DNA of 64,000 nucleotides from Gramella jeungdoensis (GCF_023805255.1 NZ_JAMSCK010000001.1:62001-126000); one strand, 5' to 3'; positions 18,506 through 28,620 are shown, numbered from the stretch's first letter. Notes: a model not told the origin generated them from the letters alone. Numbers and translations are program-made.

Positions 18506-18784
18506 TTTTAAAATTTGTTTGAATTAGCCAGCGCCAAAAGTGATAATAATAAGTTAATTATACAAGTATTTGTTTTTTAAAATTGGACTGACTCCTTAAT
18601 GATTTCTTAACATTTGTTTTGGCCTATAACCCCTGTTTTTCGTTTTCATTTGATAATGAAATACTTAGGGTTTTAGGGGTTTCAAATAAGTGTGCCTTTT
18701 TGGTTTTTCTATAAAGAGGGGAAGTGTTATACCTTAATAATTATATGTGAAATCTTTAGCTGGAAAAAAATAATGTTTTTCATG
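18506..18784. other. AT-rich intergenic region between susC and rpsL
   Basis: The 365 bases between the divergent susC and rpsL genes form the longest gene-free stretch in the window. Apart from the susC promoter near its left end and the rpsL promoter near its right end I see no open reading frame, RNA gene or clear repeat; there is only a pyrimidine-rich part and a short double GGGTTT/GGGGTTT near 18670. Confidence 0.6.
18535..18565 (-). promoter_or_regulatory. promoter of the upstream SusCD operon
   Basis: On the minus strand TTG (18565-18563), a 20-base spacer and CACTTTTG (18542-18535), one base off TAnnTTTG. The ATG of susC follows after 29 bases. The leader shares CTAATTCAAACAAA with the leader of the second susC, so the two operons seem to have duplicated control regions. 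Confidence 0.6.
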
Positions 18785-18815
18785 TTTGAATAATATTTTT
18801 TTATTTCTACCTTTG
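18785..18815 (+). promoter_or_regulatory. promoter of the rpsL ribosomal cluster
   Basis: TTTG (18785-18788), a spacer of exactly 19 bases, then TACCTTTG (18808-18815): a full match to the Bacteroidota housekeeping promoter. It leaves a leader of about 50 bases before rpsL, and is the only strong promoter upstream of the str and S10 genes. Confidence 0.88.
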
Positions 18816-18870
18816 CAGACCCTTAAAAATAGGGGAGTAAATTTTATTAATAATTAGTGTATAGGAAATT

Positions 18871-19245
18871 ATGCCAACAATTTCACAATTAGTACGAAAA
18901 GGAAGAGCCAAAATAACCAAGAAGAGTAAATCGGCTGCTTTGGATTCGTGCCCTCAAAGGAGAGGAGTTTGTACACGTGTGTACACTACCACTCCTAAGA
19001 AACCGAACTCGGCTATGCGTAAAGTAGCAAGGGTTAGGTTAACTAACGGAAAAGAGGTGAACGCCTACATTCCGGGAGAAGGACACAACCTCCAGGAGCA
19101 CTCGATAGTATTGGTTAGAGGTGGAAGGGTGAAAGATTTGCCTGGTGTTAGATACCACATTGTTCGTGGTGCGCTTGATACTGCCGGTGTTGAAGGTAGA
19201 ACTCAGCGTAGATCTAAATACGGTGCAAAACGCCCTAAGAAGTAA
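18871..19245 (+). CDS. rpsL: 30S ribosomal protein S12
   Basis: A 124-residue S12, part of the decoding centre. The universal [13 protein letters not shown] loop holds Lys43 and the later [13 protein letters not shown] loop Lys88, the two residues whose change gives streptomycin resistance; both are wild type. It is the first gene of the ribosomal cluster, directly after the promoter at 18785, with rpsG 23 bases downstream. Confidence 0.98.
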   Translation: MPTISQLVRKGRAKITKKSKSAALDSCPQRRGVCTRVYTTTPKKPNSAMRKVARVRLTNGKEVNAYIPGEGHNLQEHSIVLVRGGRVKDLPGVRYHIVRGALDTAGVEGRTQRRSKYGAKRPKK

Positions 19246-19268
19246 TTAAAAACTTTTAATGTAAAGAA

Positions 19269-19745
19269 ATGAGAAAAAGACAGGCGAAAAAAAGACCTCT
19301 TTTACCAGATCCAAAATTTAACGATCAGCTTGTTACACGTTTTGTGAACATGATGATGTGGGATGGTAAAAAATCCGTTGCCTTTAAAATTTTCTATGAT
19401 GCTATTGCAATCGTGGAAGAAAAGAAACAAGACGAAGAGAAATCTGGGTTGGAGATCTGGAAAGATGCTCTTTCTAACGTTATGCCTCACGTAGAAGTGA
19501 GAAGTAGACGTGTAGGGGGTGCGACATTTCAAATCCCTATGCAGATAAGACCAGACCGTAAGGTGTCTACTGCTATGAAATGGCTTATTAGTTTTTCTAG
19601 AAAAAGAAACGAGAAGTCTATGGCTGCGAAACTTGCTGCTGAAATTCTTGCTGCTGCCAAAGAAGAAGGTGCTGCGGTTAAGAAACGTGTAGATACTCAT
19701 AAGATGGCTGAAGCTAACAAAGCATTCTCTCACTTTAGATTCTAA
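19269..19745 (+). CDS. rpsG: 30S ribosomal protein S7
   Basis: A 158-residue S7, which starts assembly of the 30S head and touches the E site. Recognised from the basic start [10 protein letters not shown] and the central [16 protein letters not shown] and R-rich helical stretches. It follows rpsL in the usual str order, and fusA starts 9 bases after its stop. An antisense open frame across this gene has no support. Confidence 0.98.
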   Translation: MRKRQAKKRPLLPDPKFNDQLVTRFVNMMMWDGKKSVAFKIFYDAIAIVEEKKQDEEKSGLEIWKDALSNVMPHVEVRSRRVGGATFQIPMQIRPDRKVSTAMKWLISFSRKRNEKSMAAKLAAEILAAAKEEGAAVKKRVDTHKMAEANKAFSHFRF

Positions 19746-19754
19746 AAAAACAAC

Positions 19755-21866
19755 ATGGCACAAAGAGATTTAAAATTTACTAGAAATATAGGTATTGCGG
19801 CTCACATTGACGCGGGTAAAACCACAACAACTGAGCGTATACTTTATTATACAGGTATCAGTCATAAGATTGGTGAGGTGCACGATGGTGCAGCTACTAT
19901 GGACTGGATGGAGCAGGAGCAGGAGCGTGGTATTACAATTACCTCTGCGGCTACTCACTGTACCTGGCCTTATAGAGATCACGAATATATTGTTAATATA
20001 ATTGATACTCCTGGTCACGTTGACTTTACTGTAGAGGTAGAGCGTTCATTGCGTGTACTTGATGGAGTTGTCGCATTGTTTTCTGCAGTAGACGGGGTTG
20101 AGCCTCAGTCTGAAACTGTTTGGAGGCAGGCAGATAAGTATAGAGTACCACGTCTAGGTTTCGTAAATAAGATGGACCGTCAGGGTGCAGATTTCTTCAA
20201 CGTTTGCCGTCAGGTAAAAGAAATGTTAGGAGGAAATCCAGTACCGCTTCAGGTTCCAATCGGAGATGAGGCTGACTTTAAAGGTGTGGTTGATCTTATT
20301 TCTAAGAAGGCGATCATCTGGAACGAAGAGGATATGGGTATGACCTATGAAACTATCGATATTCCGGAGGAATTGCAGGCAGATGTAGATAAGTATCGTG
20401 CAGAGCTTGTTGAAGCTGTAGCTGAATATGATGAAGCGTTGATGGAGAAATTCTTCGAGGATGAGAATTCTATTACCGAAGATGAGATCATCGCTGCGCT
20501 AAGAGCTGCAACAATCGACATGTCTATCATCCCGATGATGTGTGGTTCTGCATTTAAGAATAAAGGTGTTCAGGCTATGCTTGACGCTGTGATGCGTTAC
20601 CTTCCTTCACCTGTAGATGTAGATGCTATTAAAGGTGAAAACCCTGAAACTGGTGAGGAAGAAAGCCGTAAGCCAAATGTGGATTCTCCATTCTCAGCGC
20701 TTGCGTTTAAAATTGCTACCGATCCTTTCGTTGGTCGTTTAGCATTCTTCCGTACTTATTCAGGTACTCTTGAAGCTGGTTCTTATGTGTTGAACGTTCG
20801 TTCAGGTAAGAAAGAGCGTATTTCAAGAATTTATCAGATGCACTCTAACAAGCAGGAGCCTATCGATAAGATCGAGGCTGGAGATATTGGGGCTGCAGTA
20901 GGATTTAAGGATATTAAGACTGGAGATACTCTTACAGATCTTAATCATCCAATCGTACTTGAGTCTATGACTTTCCCAGCGCCGGTAATCGGTATCGCTG
21001 TTGAGCCTAAGACTAAGGCTGATGTTGAGAAAATGGGAATGGCTCTTGGTAAACTTGCTGAAGAGGATCCAACTTTTACTGTTAAGACTGATGAAGCTTC
21101 AGGTCAAACAATTATCTCTGGTATGGGTGAACTTCACCTTGAGATCATTATAGACCGTATGAAGCGTGAATTTAAAGTTGAAGTTAACGTTGGTGAGCCT
21201 CAGGTAGAGTATAAGGAAGCTATCACTAAAACTGCTGATCACAGAGAGGTTTATAAGAAACAGTCTGGTGGTCGTGGTAAGTTCGCTGATATTATTTTCG
21301 AAATGGGACCTGTTGATGAGGATTTTGAAGGAACCGGTCTTCAGTTCGTAGATGAAATTAAAGGTGGACGTATTCCTAAAGAATTTATTCCTTCTGTTCA
21401 GAAAGGATTCGAAGAAGCTATGAAGAATGGTCCTCTTGCAGGATTTACCATGGACTCTCTTAAAGTAGTTCTTAAAGACGGATCTTTCCACCCTGTGGAT
21501 TCCGATCAGCTATCTTTCGAACTGGCTGCGAAAATGGGATATAAAGCTGCTGCTAAAAAAGCCGGTGCTATCATCCTTGAGCCAATCATGAAAGTAGAGG
21601 TTGTTACTCCGGAAGAAAACATGGGTGATATTGTTGGTGACCTTAACAGAAGAAGAGGTCAGGTAAATAATATGAGCGATAGATCTGGAGCGAAAGTAAT
21701 CAAAGCTGAAGTGCCGCTTTCTGAAATGTTCGGTTACGTAACTACGTTAAGAACACTTTCATCGGGTAGAGCAACTTCAACTATGGAATTCTCTCACTAT
21801 GCTGAAACTCCTTCTAATATTTCTGAAGAAGTGATCGCAGCAGCGAAAGGAGCAGCTAACGAATAA
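19755..21866 (+). CDS. fusA: elongation factor G
   Basis: A 703-residue translocase GTPase. G1 is [17 protein letters not shown]3 DTPGHVDF, G4 NKMDRQGAD; the switch region [10 protein letters not shown] is intact. Domains II-V follow at normal length, including the domain IV loop in GRGKFADI and the end [15 protein letters not shown]. It drives mRNA-tRNA movement on the ribosome. Unlike the E. coli str operon, no tuf gene follows: rpsJ starts 10 bases later. Confidence 0.98.
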   Translation: MAQRDLKFTRNIGIAAHIDAGKTTTTERILYYTGISHKIGEVHDGAATMDWMEQEQERGITITSAATHCTWPYRDHEYIVNIIDTPGHVDFTVEVERSLRVLDGVVALFSAVDGVEPQSETVWRQADKYRVPRLGFVNKMDRQGADFFNVCRQVKEMLGGNPVPLQVPIGDEADFKGVVDLISKKAIIWNEEDMGMTYETIDIPEELQADVDKYRAELVEAVAEYDEALMEKFFEDENSITEDEIIAALRAATIDMSIIPMMCGSAFKNKGVQAMLDAVMRYLPSPVDVDAIKGENPETGEEESRKPNVDSPFSALAFKIATDPFVGRLAFFRTYSGTLEAGSYVLNVRSGKKERISRIYQMHSNKQEPIDKIEAGDIGAAVGFKDIKTGDTLTDLNHPIVLESMTFPAPVIGIAVEPKTKADVEKMGMALGKLAEEDPTFTVKTDEASGQTIISGMGELHLEIIIDRMKREFKVEVNVGEPQVEYKEAITKTADHREVYKKQSGGRGKFADIIFEMGPVDEDFEGTGLQFVDEIKGGRIPKEFIPSVQKGFEEAMKNGPLAGFTMDSLKVVLKDGSFHPVDSDQLSFELAAKMGYKAAAKKAGAIILEPIMKVEVVTPEENMGDIVGDLNRRRGQVNNMSDRSGAKVIKAEVPLSEMFGYVTTLRTLSSGRATSTMEFSHYAETPSNISEEVIAAAKGAANE

Positions 21867-21876
21867 TCTTAAGGAA

Positions 21877-22182
21877 ATGAGTCAAAAAATCAGAATAAAA
21901 CTAAAATCTTACGATCATAACCTGGTAGATAAATCTGCTGAGAAGATCGTAAAAACCGTAAAGACTACGGGAGCTGTTGTTACCGGTCCAATTCCGTTAC
22001 CAACAAATAAAAAAATCTTTACTGTTCTTCGTTCACCTCACGTGAACAAGAAATCCAGAGAGCAGTTCCAGTTGAGCTCTTACAAGAGACTGTTGGATAT
22101 CTATAGCTCTTCTTCAAAGACGATTGATGCGTTGATGAAGCTTGAATTGCCAAGTGGGGTTGAAGTAGAGATCAAAGTGTGA
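21877..22182 (+). CDS. rpsJ: 30S ribosomal protein S10
   Basis: A 101-residue S10 (also NusE, the antitermination partner of NusB and NusG). The signature [21 protein letters not shown] and the loop [24 protein letters not shown] are clear. It is joined to fusA with a 10-base gap. A 148-base structured gap follows it before rplC, the largest gap inside the cluster. Confidence 0.98.
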   Translation: MSQKIRIKLKSYDHNLVDKSAEKIVKTVKTTGAVVTGPIPLPTNKKIFTVLRSPHVNKKSREQFQLSSYKRLLDIYSSSSKTIDALMKLELPSGVEVEIKV

Positions 22183-22193
22183 TAAAAAAACTT

Positions 22194-22260
22194 CCGCGCA
22201 CTTCGGTGCGCGGTTAACATGTCCGGAGCGTTTCGCGAAGGAAAAACGGTGAAAAATACA
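22194..22260 (+). promoter_or_regulatory. structured RNA between rpsJ and rplC (hairpins 1 and 2)
   Basis: Hairpin 1 is a perfect 8-base-pair GC-rich stem CCGCGCAC/GTGCGCGG closed by a TTCG tetraloop (22194-22213). Hairpin 2 (22222-22242) pairs TCC with GGA and GCG with CGC around a symmetrical 3x3 internal loop GGA/GAA, a purine loop that can form sheared G-A pairs. The arrangement, followed by a terminator-like hairpin, looks like a protein-binding or attenuation leader for the L3 group of genes. This is inference from the plus-strand sequence only. Confidence 0.55.
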
Positions 22261-22264
22261 ATTC

Positions 22265-22299
22265 AGGGCTGAAGTGTGTTTTTCAGCCCTAAGTTTTTT
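22265..22299 (+). terminator. terminator-like hairpin ahead of rplC (possible attenuator)
   Basis: A perfect 9-base-pair stem AGGGCTGAA/TTCAGCCCT with an 8-base loop, followed two bases later by a run of six T. It has the form of an intrinsic terminator yet lies in the middle of the ribosomal cluster, 31 bases before rplC, so it must be read through or controlled. Confidence 0.65.
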
Positions 22300-22330
22300 A
22301 AATAAGTAAACAATTAATAATTAATTAAAT

Positions 22331-22942
22331 ATGTCTGGGTTAATAGGAAAAAAGATCGGCATGACCAGCATCTTCGACGAGAATGGGAAAAACATCCCAT
22401 GTACCGTGATCGAAGCTGGACCATGCGTGGTTACCCAAGTCAGAACCAAAGAGGTTGACGGGTATGAAGCACTTCAACTTGGTTTCGATGACGTAAAGAC
22501 TGCAAATAAAGCTGCTGAAGGGCACGCTAAAAAAGCGGGAACCGTTGCAAAACGTAAGGTCGTTGAATTCCAGGGTTATAATGAAGATTACAAATTAGGT
22601 GACTCTGTTACCGTGGAGCATTTCAAAGAAGGTGAATTTGTGGATATCGCAGGTACATCTAAAGGTAAAGGTTTCCAGGGTGTTGTAAAGAGACACGGTT
22701 TTGGAGGTGTTGGGCAGGCCACTCACGGTCAGCACAACCGTTTAAGAGCTCCCGGTTCTATTGGTGCGGCTTCTTATCCTGCGAGAGTTTTCAAAGGAAT
22801 GAAGATGGCCGGAAGAATGGGCGGTGAGAGAGTTAAAGTTGAAAACCTTAGAGTTTTAAAAGTAGTGGCAGAAAAGAACCTTCTAGTAGTGAAGGGGTGT
22901 GTGCCAGGACACAAGAACTCTTACGTAATCATTAGTAAGTAA
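22331..22942 (+). CDS. rplC: 50S ribosomal protein L3
   Basis: A 203-residue L3. Signature stretches are [34 protein letters not shown] and [17 protein letters not shown]. coli L3 is methylated on a glutamine within GSIGQNQT; here this reads GSIGAASY, so that modification cannot occur. The last base of its stop codon is the first base of the rplD ATG. It is the first gene after the structured gap. Confidence 0.98.
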   Translation: MSGLIGKKIGMTSIFDENGKNIPCTVIEAGPCVVTQVRTKEVDGYEALQLGFDDVKTANKAAEGHAKKAGTVAKRKVVEFQGYNEDYKLGDSVTVEHFKEGEFVDIAGTSKGKGFQGVVKRHGFGGVGQATHGQHNRLRAPGSIGAASYPARVFKGMKMAGRMGGERVKVENLRVLKVVAEKNLLVVKGCVPGHKNSYVIISK

Positions 22943-23568
22943 TGGAAGTAGCAGTTTTAGATATTAAAGGAAAAGAAACAGGCAGAAAAGCGAAGCTTTC
23001 TGATGCTGTTTTTGCTATAGAGCCTAATGAGCATGCTGTTTACTTAGATGTAAAGCAGTACCTGGCTAACCAACGTCAGGGAACTCACAAGGCTAAGGAA
23101 AGAGCTGAGATCGCGGGAAGTACCCGTAAGATCAAGAAACAAAAGGGTACTGGTACTGCGAGAGCAGGTAGTATCAAGTCTCCTATCTTCAAAGGTGGTG
23201 GGCGTGTTTTTGGTCCAAGACCAAGAAACTATGGTTTCAAACTAAACAAAAACCTTAAGCGTCTTGCGAGGAAATCTGCGCTTTCTATGAAGGCAAATGA
23301 TAAGGCGATTATGGTGGTAGAAGATTTTTCTTTTGACACTCCAAAGACAAAGAATTTTATCGAAGTTCTTCAGGCTCTGGGAATTGAAAGTAAAAAATCT
23401 TTAATAGTGTTGGGTGACACAAATAAAAACGTATATTTGTCGTCGCGCAATTTAAAGACCTCTGAAGTTATAAATAGCTCAGAATTAAGTACTTACAAGA
23501 TTCTGAATGCTAAAAATATTGTCTTTTTAGAGGGTTCTTTAGAAGGAATTGAGTCGAAATTAAGTTAA
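22942..23568 (+). CDS. rplD: 50S ribosomal protein L4
   Basis: A 208-residue L4. The extended tunnel loop is visible as [16 protein letters not shown] and [26 protein letters not shown]. In enterobacteria L4 represses its own operon by binding the S10 leader; here the natural place for such control would be the structured gap before rplC. It shares one base with the rplC stop. Confidence 0.98.
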   Translation: MEVAVLDIKGKETGRKAKLSDAVFAIEPNEHAVYLDVKQYLANQRQGTHKAKERAEIAGSTRKIKKQKGTGTARAGSIKSPIFKGGGRVFGPRPRNYGFKLNKNLKRLARKSALSMKANDKAIMVVEDFSFDTPKTKNFIEVLQALGIESKKSLIVLGDTNKNVYLSSRNLKTSEVINSSELSTYKILNAKNIVFLEGSLEGIESKLS

Positions 23569-23577
23569 TAAACCGTT

Positions 23578-23868
23578 ATGAGCATCTTGATTAAACCTGT
23601 TATTACAGAAAAAGCTACCGCAGATAGCGAGATGAACAATCGTTTCACTTTTGTGGTAAGTAACAAGGCAAATAAGATTCAGATCAAAGACGCGATCGAA
23701 TCGGCTTATGGCGTGTCTGTTACTAAAGTTCGAACTATAAATGTCCGTCCAGATCGAAAGACTAAATATACTAAGTCTGGGATGATCACTGGTAAAACTA
23801 GTGCTTATAAAAAAGCAGTAGTACAGGTGGCGGAAGGTGAAACAATTGATTTATACAGTAATCTTTAA
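23578..23868 (+). CDS. rplW: 50S ribosomal protein L23
   Basis: A 96-residue L23 recognised from IKPVITEKATADSE and the C-terminal TKYTKSGMITGKTSAYKKAVV. L23 sits at the tunnel exit and docks the signal recognition particle (ffh is at 53510) and trigger factor. It is 9 bases after rplD and 9 before rplB. Confidence 0.97.
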   Translation: MSILIKPVITEKATADSEMNNRFTFVVSNKANKIQIKDAIESAYGVSVTKVRTINVRPDRKTKYTKSGMITGKTSAYKKAVVQVAEGETIDLYSNL

Positions 23869-23877
23869 GATTAAACA

Positions 23878-24717
23878 ATGTCAGTTAGAAAATTAAAACC
23901 AATCACACCTGGTCAGCGTTTTAGAGTAGTTAACGGGTATGACGCCGTTACTACTGATAAGCCGGAGAAAAGCCTATTGGCGCCGATAAAAAAATCAGGT
24001 GGTAGAAACAGTCAGGGTAAAATGACCATGCGCTACAAAGGTGGTGGTCACAAAAGACGTTACCGAATTATCGATTTTAAGCGTGACAAGCAGGGGATTC
24101 CTGCTACTGTCGCTAGCATAGAATACGATCCAAACAGAACGGCCTTTATCGCTCTTTTGAATTATCAGGATGGTGAGAAAAGGTATATTATTGCTCAGAA
24201 TGGGCTTCAGGTAGGTCAGAACGTGGTATCAAATCACGAAGCTGTGGCTCCTGAAATTGGAAATGCAATGCCATTGGCAAACATTCCTCTTGGTACAATT
24301 ATCTCTTGTATTGAGCTTAGAGCTGGACAGGGAGCTGTAATGGCTCGTAGTGCAGGTGCATTCGCTCAGTTATTGGCAAGAGAAGGAAAATATGCTACCG
24401 TTAAATTGCCTTCAGGTGAGATTAGAAGAATTCTTTCTACCTGTATGGCTACTATCGGAGCTGTTTCTAACAGTGACCACCAGCTACTGATCTCCGGTAA
24501 AGCCGGTAGAAAACGCTGGTTAGGTATCAGGCCAAGAACCAGACCGGTAGCGATGAACCCAATCGATCACCCAATGGGTGGTGGTGAAGGTAGAGCTTCT
24601 GGAGGTCACCCACGTTCTAGAAAAGGTCTTCCGGCTAAAGGATTCAAGACCCGCTCAAGAACGAAAGCGAGTAATAAATATATTGTAGAACGAAGAAAGA
24701 CTAGAAAGAAAAAATAA
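23878..24717 (+). CDS. rplB: 50S ribosomal protein L2
   Basis: A 279-residue L2, needed for subunit association and the peptidyl-transferase region. The conserved C-terminal loop reads [17 protein letters not shown] with the universally conserved histidine; the N-terminal RNMQGK-type segment is [19 protein letters not shown]. Normal length. Confidence 0.98.
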   Translation: MSVRKLKPITPGQRFRVVNGYDAVTTDKPEKSLLAPIKKSGGRNSQGKMTMRYKGGGHKRRYRIIDFKRDKQGIPATVASIEYDPNRTAFIALLNYQDGEKRYIIAQNGLQVGQNVVSNHEAVAPEIGNAMPLANIPLGTIISCIELRAGQGAVMARSAGAFAQLLAREGKYATVKLPSGEIRRILSTCMATIGAVSNSDHQLLISGKAGRKRWLGIRPRTRPVAMNPIDHPMGGGEGRASGGHPRSRKGLPAKGFKTRSRTKASNKYIVERRKTRKKK

Positions 24718-24720
24718 GAT

Positions 24721-24999
24721 ATGGCACGTTCATTAAAAAAAGGACCTTTCGTTCACTATAAGCTGGAGCAAAAAGTGGCTCAGAATGTTGAGTCTGGAAA
24801 GAAAGCCGTGATCAAAACCTGGTCTAGAGCTTCTATGATTACTCCAGATTTTGTGGGGCAAACCATCGCTGTGCATAACGGGAAGCAGTTTGTTCCTGTA
24901 TATGTGACTGAAAACATGGTGGGTCATAAACTAGGAGAATTTTCACCAACACGTTCTTTCAGGGGGCATGCGGGTGCTAAAAATAAAGGTAGAAAATAA
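24721..24999 (+). CDS. rpsS: 30S ribosomal protein S19
   Basis: A 92-residue S19, a head protein that pairs with S13. Signature [29 protein letters not shown] and [15 protein letters not shown]. It begins three bases after the rplB stop. Confidence 0.98.
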   Translation: MARSLKKGPFVHYKLEQKVAQNVESGKKAVIKTWSRASMITPDFVGQTIAVHNGKQFVPVYVTENMVGHKLGEFSPTRSFRGHAGAKNKGRK

Positions 25000-25007
25000 T
25001 TGAAGCT

Positions 25008-25415
25008 ATGGGAGTTCGTAAAAGAGAAAGAGCAGAGCAAATAAAAGAAGCCAAACAGCAGGTAGCTTTTGCTAAGTTGAATAACTGCCCTACTTCGCCA
25101 AGAAAGATGCGCCTTATGGCAGATCTAGTAAGAGGTGAAAAAGTAGAAAAAGCGCTTCATATTTTGAAATTCAGTAAGAAAGAAGCATCAAACCGTTTAG
25201 AGAAGCTTTTGCTTTCAGCTATCGCTAACTGGCAGGCTAAAAACGAAGATGCAAGTCTTGAAGATGCTGAATTATTCGTGAAAGAGATCCGTGTAGATGG
25301 AGGAAGTATGTTGAAAAGACTTCGTCCTGCACCACAGGGTCGTGCACACCGAATTAGAAAAAGATCCAATCACGTAACATTGGTGCTTGGAGCAAACAAT
25401 AATACACAAAGCTAA
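25008..25415 (+). CDS. rplV: 50S ribosomal protein L22
   Basis: A 135-residue L22 that lines the exit tunnel with its long beta-hairpin, seen here as [21 protein letters not shown]. The [19 protein letters not shown] start of the globular domain is clear. The N-terminal 20 residues are a charged extension beyond E. coli L22. Confidence 0.97.
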   Translation: MGVRKRERAEQIKEAKQQVAFAKLNNCPTSPRKMRLMADLVRGEKVEKALHILKFSKKEASNRLEKLLLSAIANWQAKNEDASLEDAELFVKEIRVDGGSMLKRLRPAPQGRAHRIRKRSNHVTLVLGANNNTQS

Positions 25416-25423
25416 GATAGAGT

Positions 25424-26140
25424 ATGGGACAAAAAACAAATCCAATCGGGAATCGCCTTGGTATCATTAGAGGTTGGGAATCCAACTGGTACGGAGGTAA
25501 TGACTACGGCGACAAATTAGCCGAAGACGATAAGATTAGAAAGTACATCCATGCTCGTCTTTCTAAAGCGAGTGTATCGCGTGTAATCATCGAGCGCACG
25601 CTTAAGCTTGTAACCGTTACTATCACCACTGCAAGACCTGGTATCATTATCGGGAAAGGCGGCCAGGAGGTAGACAAGCTTAAGGAAGAGCTTAAAAAGA
25701 TTACCGACAAGGAAGTTCAAATTAACATCTTTGAGATTAAGAGGCCAGAACTTGACGCTCACCTTGTAGCGGCAAGTGTTGCAAGACAAATTGAGAATCG
25801 TATCTCTTACCGTCGTGCTATCAAGATGGCTATCGCGGCTGCAATGAGAATGAACGCCGAAGGAATCAAAATTGAGATCTCCGGTCGTCTAAACGGTGCT
25901 GAAATGGCACGTTCAGAATCATACAAAGATGGTAGAATACCTTTGTCAACTTTTAGGGCTGATATTGACTATGCTTTAGTTGAAGCTCACACTACTTATG
26001 GTAGACTGGGAGTTAAAGTATGGATCATGAAAGGTGAGGTATACGGAAAAAGAGAGCTTTCGCCTCTAGTTGGCCTTGCTAAGAACCAAGGTAAGAAATC
26101 CGGTGCCGGACGTGGAAACAAATCCCGTCGTAGAAAGTAA
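25424..26140 (+). CDS. rpsC: 30S ribosomal protein S3
   Basis: A 238-residue S3 at the mRNA entry tunnel. It starts [20 protein letters not shown]; the KH domain is [19 protein letters not shown]; the C-terminal domain has [12 protein letters not shown]. The basic tail [13 protein letters not shown] is typical of the phylum. Confidence 0.98.
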   Translation: MGQKTNPIGNRLGIIRGWESNWYGGNDYGDKLAEDDKIRKYIHARLSKASVSRVIIERTLKLVTVTITTARPGIIIGKGGQEVDKLKEELKKITDKEVQINIFEIKRPELDAHLVAASVARQIENRISYRRAIKMAIAAAMRMNAEGIKIEISGRLNGAEMARSESYKDGRIPLSTFRADIDYALVEAHTTYGRLGVKVWIMKGEVYGKRELSPLVGLAKNQGKKSGAGRGNKSRRRK

Positions 26141-26159
26141 TTTTTTAAAGTAAAAGAAA

Positions 26160-26579
26160 ATGTTACAACCTAAAAGAACAAAATACCGTAAGCAACAAAA
26201 AGGACGTATGAAAGGAATGTCTCAAAGGGGGCATAGACTTTCTAACGGTACTTTCGGAATCAAATCTATGGATTCCAGCTTCGTTACCGCACGCCAGATT
26301 GAAGCAGCGCGTATTGCCGCTACCCGTTATATGAAAAGAGAAGGATCTATCTGGATCAAAATTTTCCCAGATAAGCCTATCACTAAGAAACCTCTTGAGG
26401 TTCGTATGGGTAAAGGTAAAGGTGCCGTGGAATATTGGGCAGCCGTAGTAAAACCAGGAAGAATCATGTTTGAAATTGGTGGTGTACCAATGGAAACTGC
26501 TAAAGAGGCGCTTCGCCTTGCAGCACAGAAACTTCCTGTGAGAACCAAATTTGTTGTAGCGAGAGATTATCAAGAATAA
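26160..26579 (+). CDS. rplP: 50S ribosomal protein L16
   Basis: A 139-residue L16, which shapes the A-site tRNA binding region. It starts [19 protein letters not shown] and has the [23 protein letters not shown] loop. The gap from rpsC is 19 bases of A-rich sequence. Confidence 0.98.
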   Translation: MLQPKRTKYRKQQKGRMKGMSQRGHRLSNGTFGIKSMDSSFVTARQIEAARIAATRYMKREGSIWIKIFPDKPITKKPLEVRMGKGKGAVEYWAAVVKPGRIMFEIGGVPMETAKEALRLAAQKLPVRTKFVVARDYQE

Positions 26580-26589
26580 TTTTTGAATT

Positions 26590-26781
26590 ATGAAACAATC
26601 AGAAGTAAAAGAATTGTCTGTTGCAGAATTGCAAGAAGAGCTTGATAAGTCTCGAAAAGCTTATTCAGATTTAAAAATGGCTCACGCTGTTTCGCCTCTT
26701 GAAAACCCAATCCAGTTGAGAACTGTGAGAAGGAATATCGCAAGACTGGCTACAGAGTTAACTAAAAGAGAACAACAATAA
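26590..26781 (+). CDS. rpmC: 50S ribosomal protein L29
   Basis: A 63-residue two-helix L29 near the tunnel exit. It has VKELSVAELQEEL and the family end LRTVRRNIARLATELTKRE. Position between rplP and rpsQ confirms it. Confidence 0.97.
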   Translation: MKQSEVKELSVAELQEELDKSRKAYSDLKMAHAVSPLENPIQLRTVRRNIARLATELTKREQQ

Positions 26782-26799
26782 TTGTTATTCTGCTGAAAG

Positions 26800-27057
26800 A
26801 TGGAAAAAAGAAATTTAAGAAAAGAGCGTATAGGTGTTGTTACAAGTAACAAAATGCAGAAATCGATCGTGGTTTCTGAGGTGAAAAAAGTAAAACACCC
26901 TATGTATGGAAAATTCGTTTTGAAAACGAAAAAATACGTAGCACACGACGAAAATAACGACTGCAACGAAGGAGATACTGTAAAGATCATGGAAACAAGA
27001 CCTTTAAGTAAATCTAAGTGTTGGAGATTAGTAGAAATAATTGAAAGAGCGAAGTAA
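26800..27057 (+). CDS. rpsQ: 30S ribosomal protein S17
   Basis: An 85-residue OB-fold S17. Signature [19 protein letters not shown] and the end [19 protein letters not shown]. It begins 18 bases after rpmC and ends two bases before rplN. Confidence 0.97.
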   Translation: MEKRNLRKERIGVVTSNKMQKSIVVSEVKKVKHPMYGKFVLKTKKYVAHDENNDCNEGDTVKIMETRPLSKSKCWRLVEIIERAK

Positions 27058-27059
27058 TC

Positions 27060-27428
27060 ATGGTACAACAAGAATCCAGACTAAGAGTAGCAGATAACAC
27101 CGGTGCCAAAGAAGTTTTGGCTATCCGAGTGTTGGGAGGTACAAAGAAAAGGTATGCATCTGTTGGTGATAAGATCGTTGTGAGTGTGAAAGAAGCCACT
27201 CCAAACGGGAACATCAAAAAAGGTGCCGTATCAACAGCTGTTGTTGTTCGTACCACCAAAGAAGTGCGTAGGCCTGACGGATCTTATATCCGTTTTGACG
27301 ATAACGCATGTGTTCTTCTAAACCCACAGGGTGAAATGAGAGGAACTCGTGTTTTCGGTCCTGTAGCACGTGAACTTCGTGATAAGCAATTCATGAAAAT
27401 TGTATCATTGGCACCTGAAGTGCTTTAA
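27060..27428 (+). CDS. rplN: 50S ribosomal protein L14
   Basis: A 122-residue L14 at the subunit interface. It begins [19 protein letters not shown] and carries [24 protein letters not shown] at the end. Length equals E. coli L14 within one residue. Confidence 0.98.
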   Translation: MVQQESRLRVADNTGAKEVLAIRVLGGTKKRYASVGDKIVVSVKEATPNGNIKKGAVSTAVVVRTTKEVRRPDGSYIRFDDNACVLLNPQGEMRGTRVFGPVARELRDKQFMKIVSLAPEVL

Positions 27429-27440
27429 TACATTAAGAAA

Positions 27441-27752
27441 ATGACAAAGCTTAAAATCAAATCAGGAGATACTGTTCGTGTAATTGCCGGAGACCACAAA
27501 GGTCAGGAAGGTAAAGTTCAGAAAGTATTTCTTGACAAAAATAAAGCCATCGTGGAAGGGATCAACATGATCTCCAAGCATGAGAAGCCAAGTGCTTCTA
27601 ACCCACAAGGTGGTATAAAAGAGAAGGAAGCTCCTATCCATGTTTCTAACCTGGCGCTTATCGACAAAAATGGTAAGGCTACCAGAGTTGGTTACAAAGA
27701 AGAGGATGGGAAGAAAGTAAGATTTTCTAAAAAATCTAATGAAGTAATTTAG
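27441..27752 (+). CDS. rplX: 50S ribosomal protein L24
   Basis: A 103-residue KOW-domain protein that starts 50S assembly. The KOW motif is [19 protein letters not shown], followed by [18 protein letters not shown]. It ends two bases before rplE. Confidence 0.97.
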   Translation: MTKLKIKSGDTVRVIAGDHKGQEGKVQKVFLDKNKAIVEGINMISKHEKPSASNPQGGIKEKEAPIHVSNLALIDKNGKATRVGYKEEDGKKVRFSKKSNEVI

Positions 27753-27754
27753 TT

Positions 27755-28306
27755 ATGGCATACGTACCAAGACTTAGACAGGAATATGATGAGCGTGTGA
27801 AGAATGCGCTTACCGAAGAATTCAGCTACTCCAACGTAATGGAGGTGCCAAAACTTGAGAAAATCGTCATCAGCCGTGGCGTTGGTGGTGCGGTAGCCGA
27901 TAAAAAGCTTATCGATCACGCTATAGATGAATTAACAGCTATTAGTGGTCAAAAAGCAGTTGCTACCATTTCCAAGAAAGACGTTGCATCGTTTAAGCTT
28001 CGTAAAGGAATGCCAATTGGTGCTAAAGTTACTTTACGTGGATATAAGATGTATGAATTCTTAGATAGATTGATAACTACCGCTTTACCGCGTGTACGTG
28101 ATTTTAACGGAATCAAATCTAACGGATTTGATGGTAGAGGTAACTATAACCTTGGGGTGACTGAGCAGATCATCTTCCCTGAGATCGATATTGATGCAGT
28201 GAACAGAATCGCTGGTATGGATATCACTTTCGTTACTACTGCTGATACCGATAAAGAAGCTAAAGCGTTGTTAACCGAACTAGGATTACCTTTTAAAAAG
28301 AATTAA
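27755..28306 (+). CDS. rplE: 50S ribosomal protein L5
   Basis: A 183-residue L5, part of the 5S rRNA complex. Signature [28 protein letters not shown] and [21 protein letters not shown]. Start [15 protein letters not shown] is typical of Bacteroidota. It ends two bases before rpsN. Confidence 0.98.
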   Translation: MAYVPRLRQEYDERVKNALTEEFSYSNVMEVPKLEKIVISRGVGGAVADKKLIDHAIDELTAISGQKAVATISKKDVASFKLRKGMPIGAKVTLRGYKMYEFLDRLITTALPRVRDFNGIKSNGFDGRGNYNLGVTEQIIFPEIDIDAVNRIAGMDITFVTTADTDKEAKALLTELGLPFKKN

Positions 28307-28308
28307 TT

Positions 28309-28578
28309 ATGGCTAAAGAATCAATGAAAGCCCGTGAGGTAAAGAGACAAAAACTGGTAAAGAAGTACGCCAAGAAACGTCAGGAGCTTAAAGAAGCTGG
28401 TGACTGGGAGGCTCTACAGAAATTACCTAAAAACTCTTCTCCTGTACGTCTACACAATCGCTGTAAACTTACCGGAAGACCTAAAGGGTATATGAGACAA
28501 TTTGGAATATCTCGTGTTATGTTCAGAGAGATGGCCAATCAAGGGTTAATTCCAGGAGTTAAGAAAGCTAGCTGGTAA
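28309..28578 (+). CDS. rpsN: 30S ribosomal protein S14 (zinc-free type)
   Basis: An 89-residue S14 of the long form. The signature [22 protein letters not shown] keeps a single cysteine, so the four-cysteine zinc site of the short form is absent. This is a common bacterial variant that does not need zinc. Confidence 0.97.
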   Translation: MAKESMKAREVKRQKLVKKYAKKRQELKEAGDWEALQKLPKNSSPVRLHNRCKLTGRPKGYMRQFGISRVMFREMANQGLIPGVKKASW

Positions 28579-28589
28579 AATTATAAATT

Positions 28590-28620
28590 GGATGAAGGTT
28601 CAATGATGAAAACCACATCC
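28590..28620 (+). promoter_or_regulatory. hairpin in the rpsN-rpsH gap
   Basis: In the 56-base gap GGATG (28590) pairs with CATCC (28616), and inside it GGTT pairs with AACC around a 10-base loop, with two bases AA opposite one A between the stems. This shape lies just before rpsH; S8 is a known mRNA-binding regulator in other bacteria, so a binding site is possible but unproven. Confidence 0.4.

Noticed and set aside
19302-19763. 153-codon open frame antisense to rpsG and the start of fusA
   Set aside because: It lies fully opposite well-defined genes, has no motif and its composition is what the opposite strand of a coding region gives.
22194-22213. Hairpin with TTCG loop as a terminator on the minus strand
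   Set aside because: A T run would follow on the minus strand, but no minus-strand gene exists in this region, so a leader role on the plus strand is more sensible.
26163-26573. 136-codon open frame antisense to rplP
   Set aside because: It mirrors L16 over almost its full length; no known protein features.
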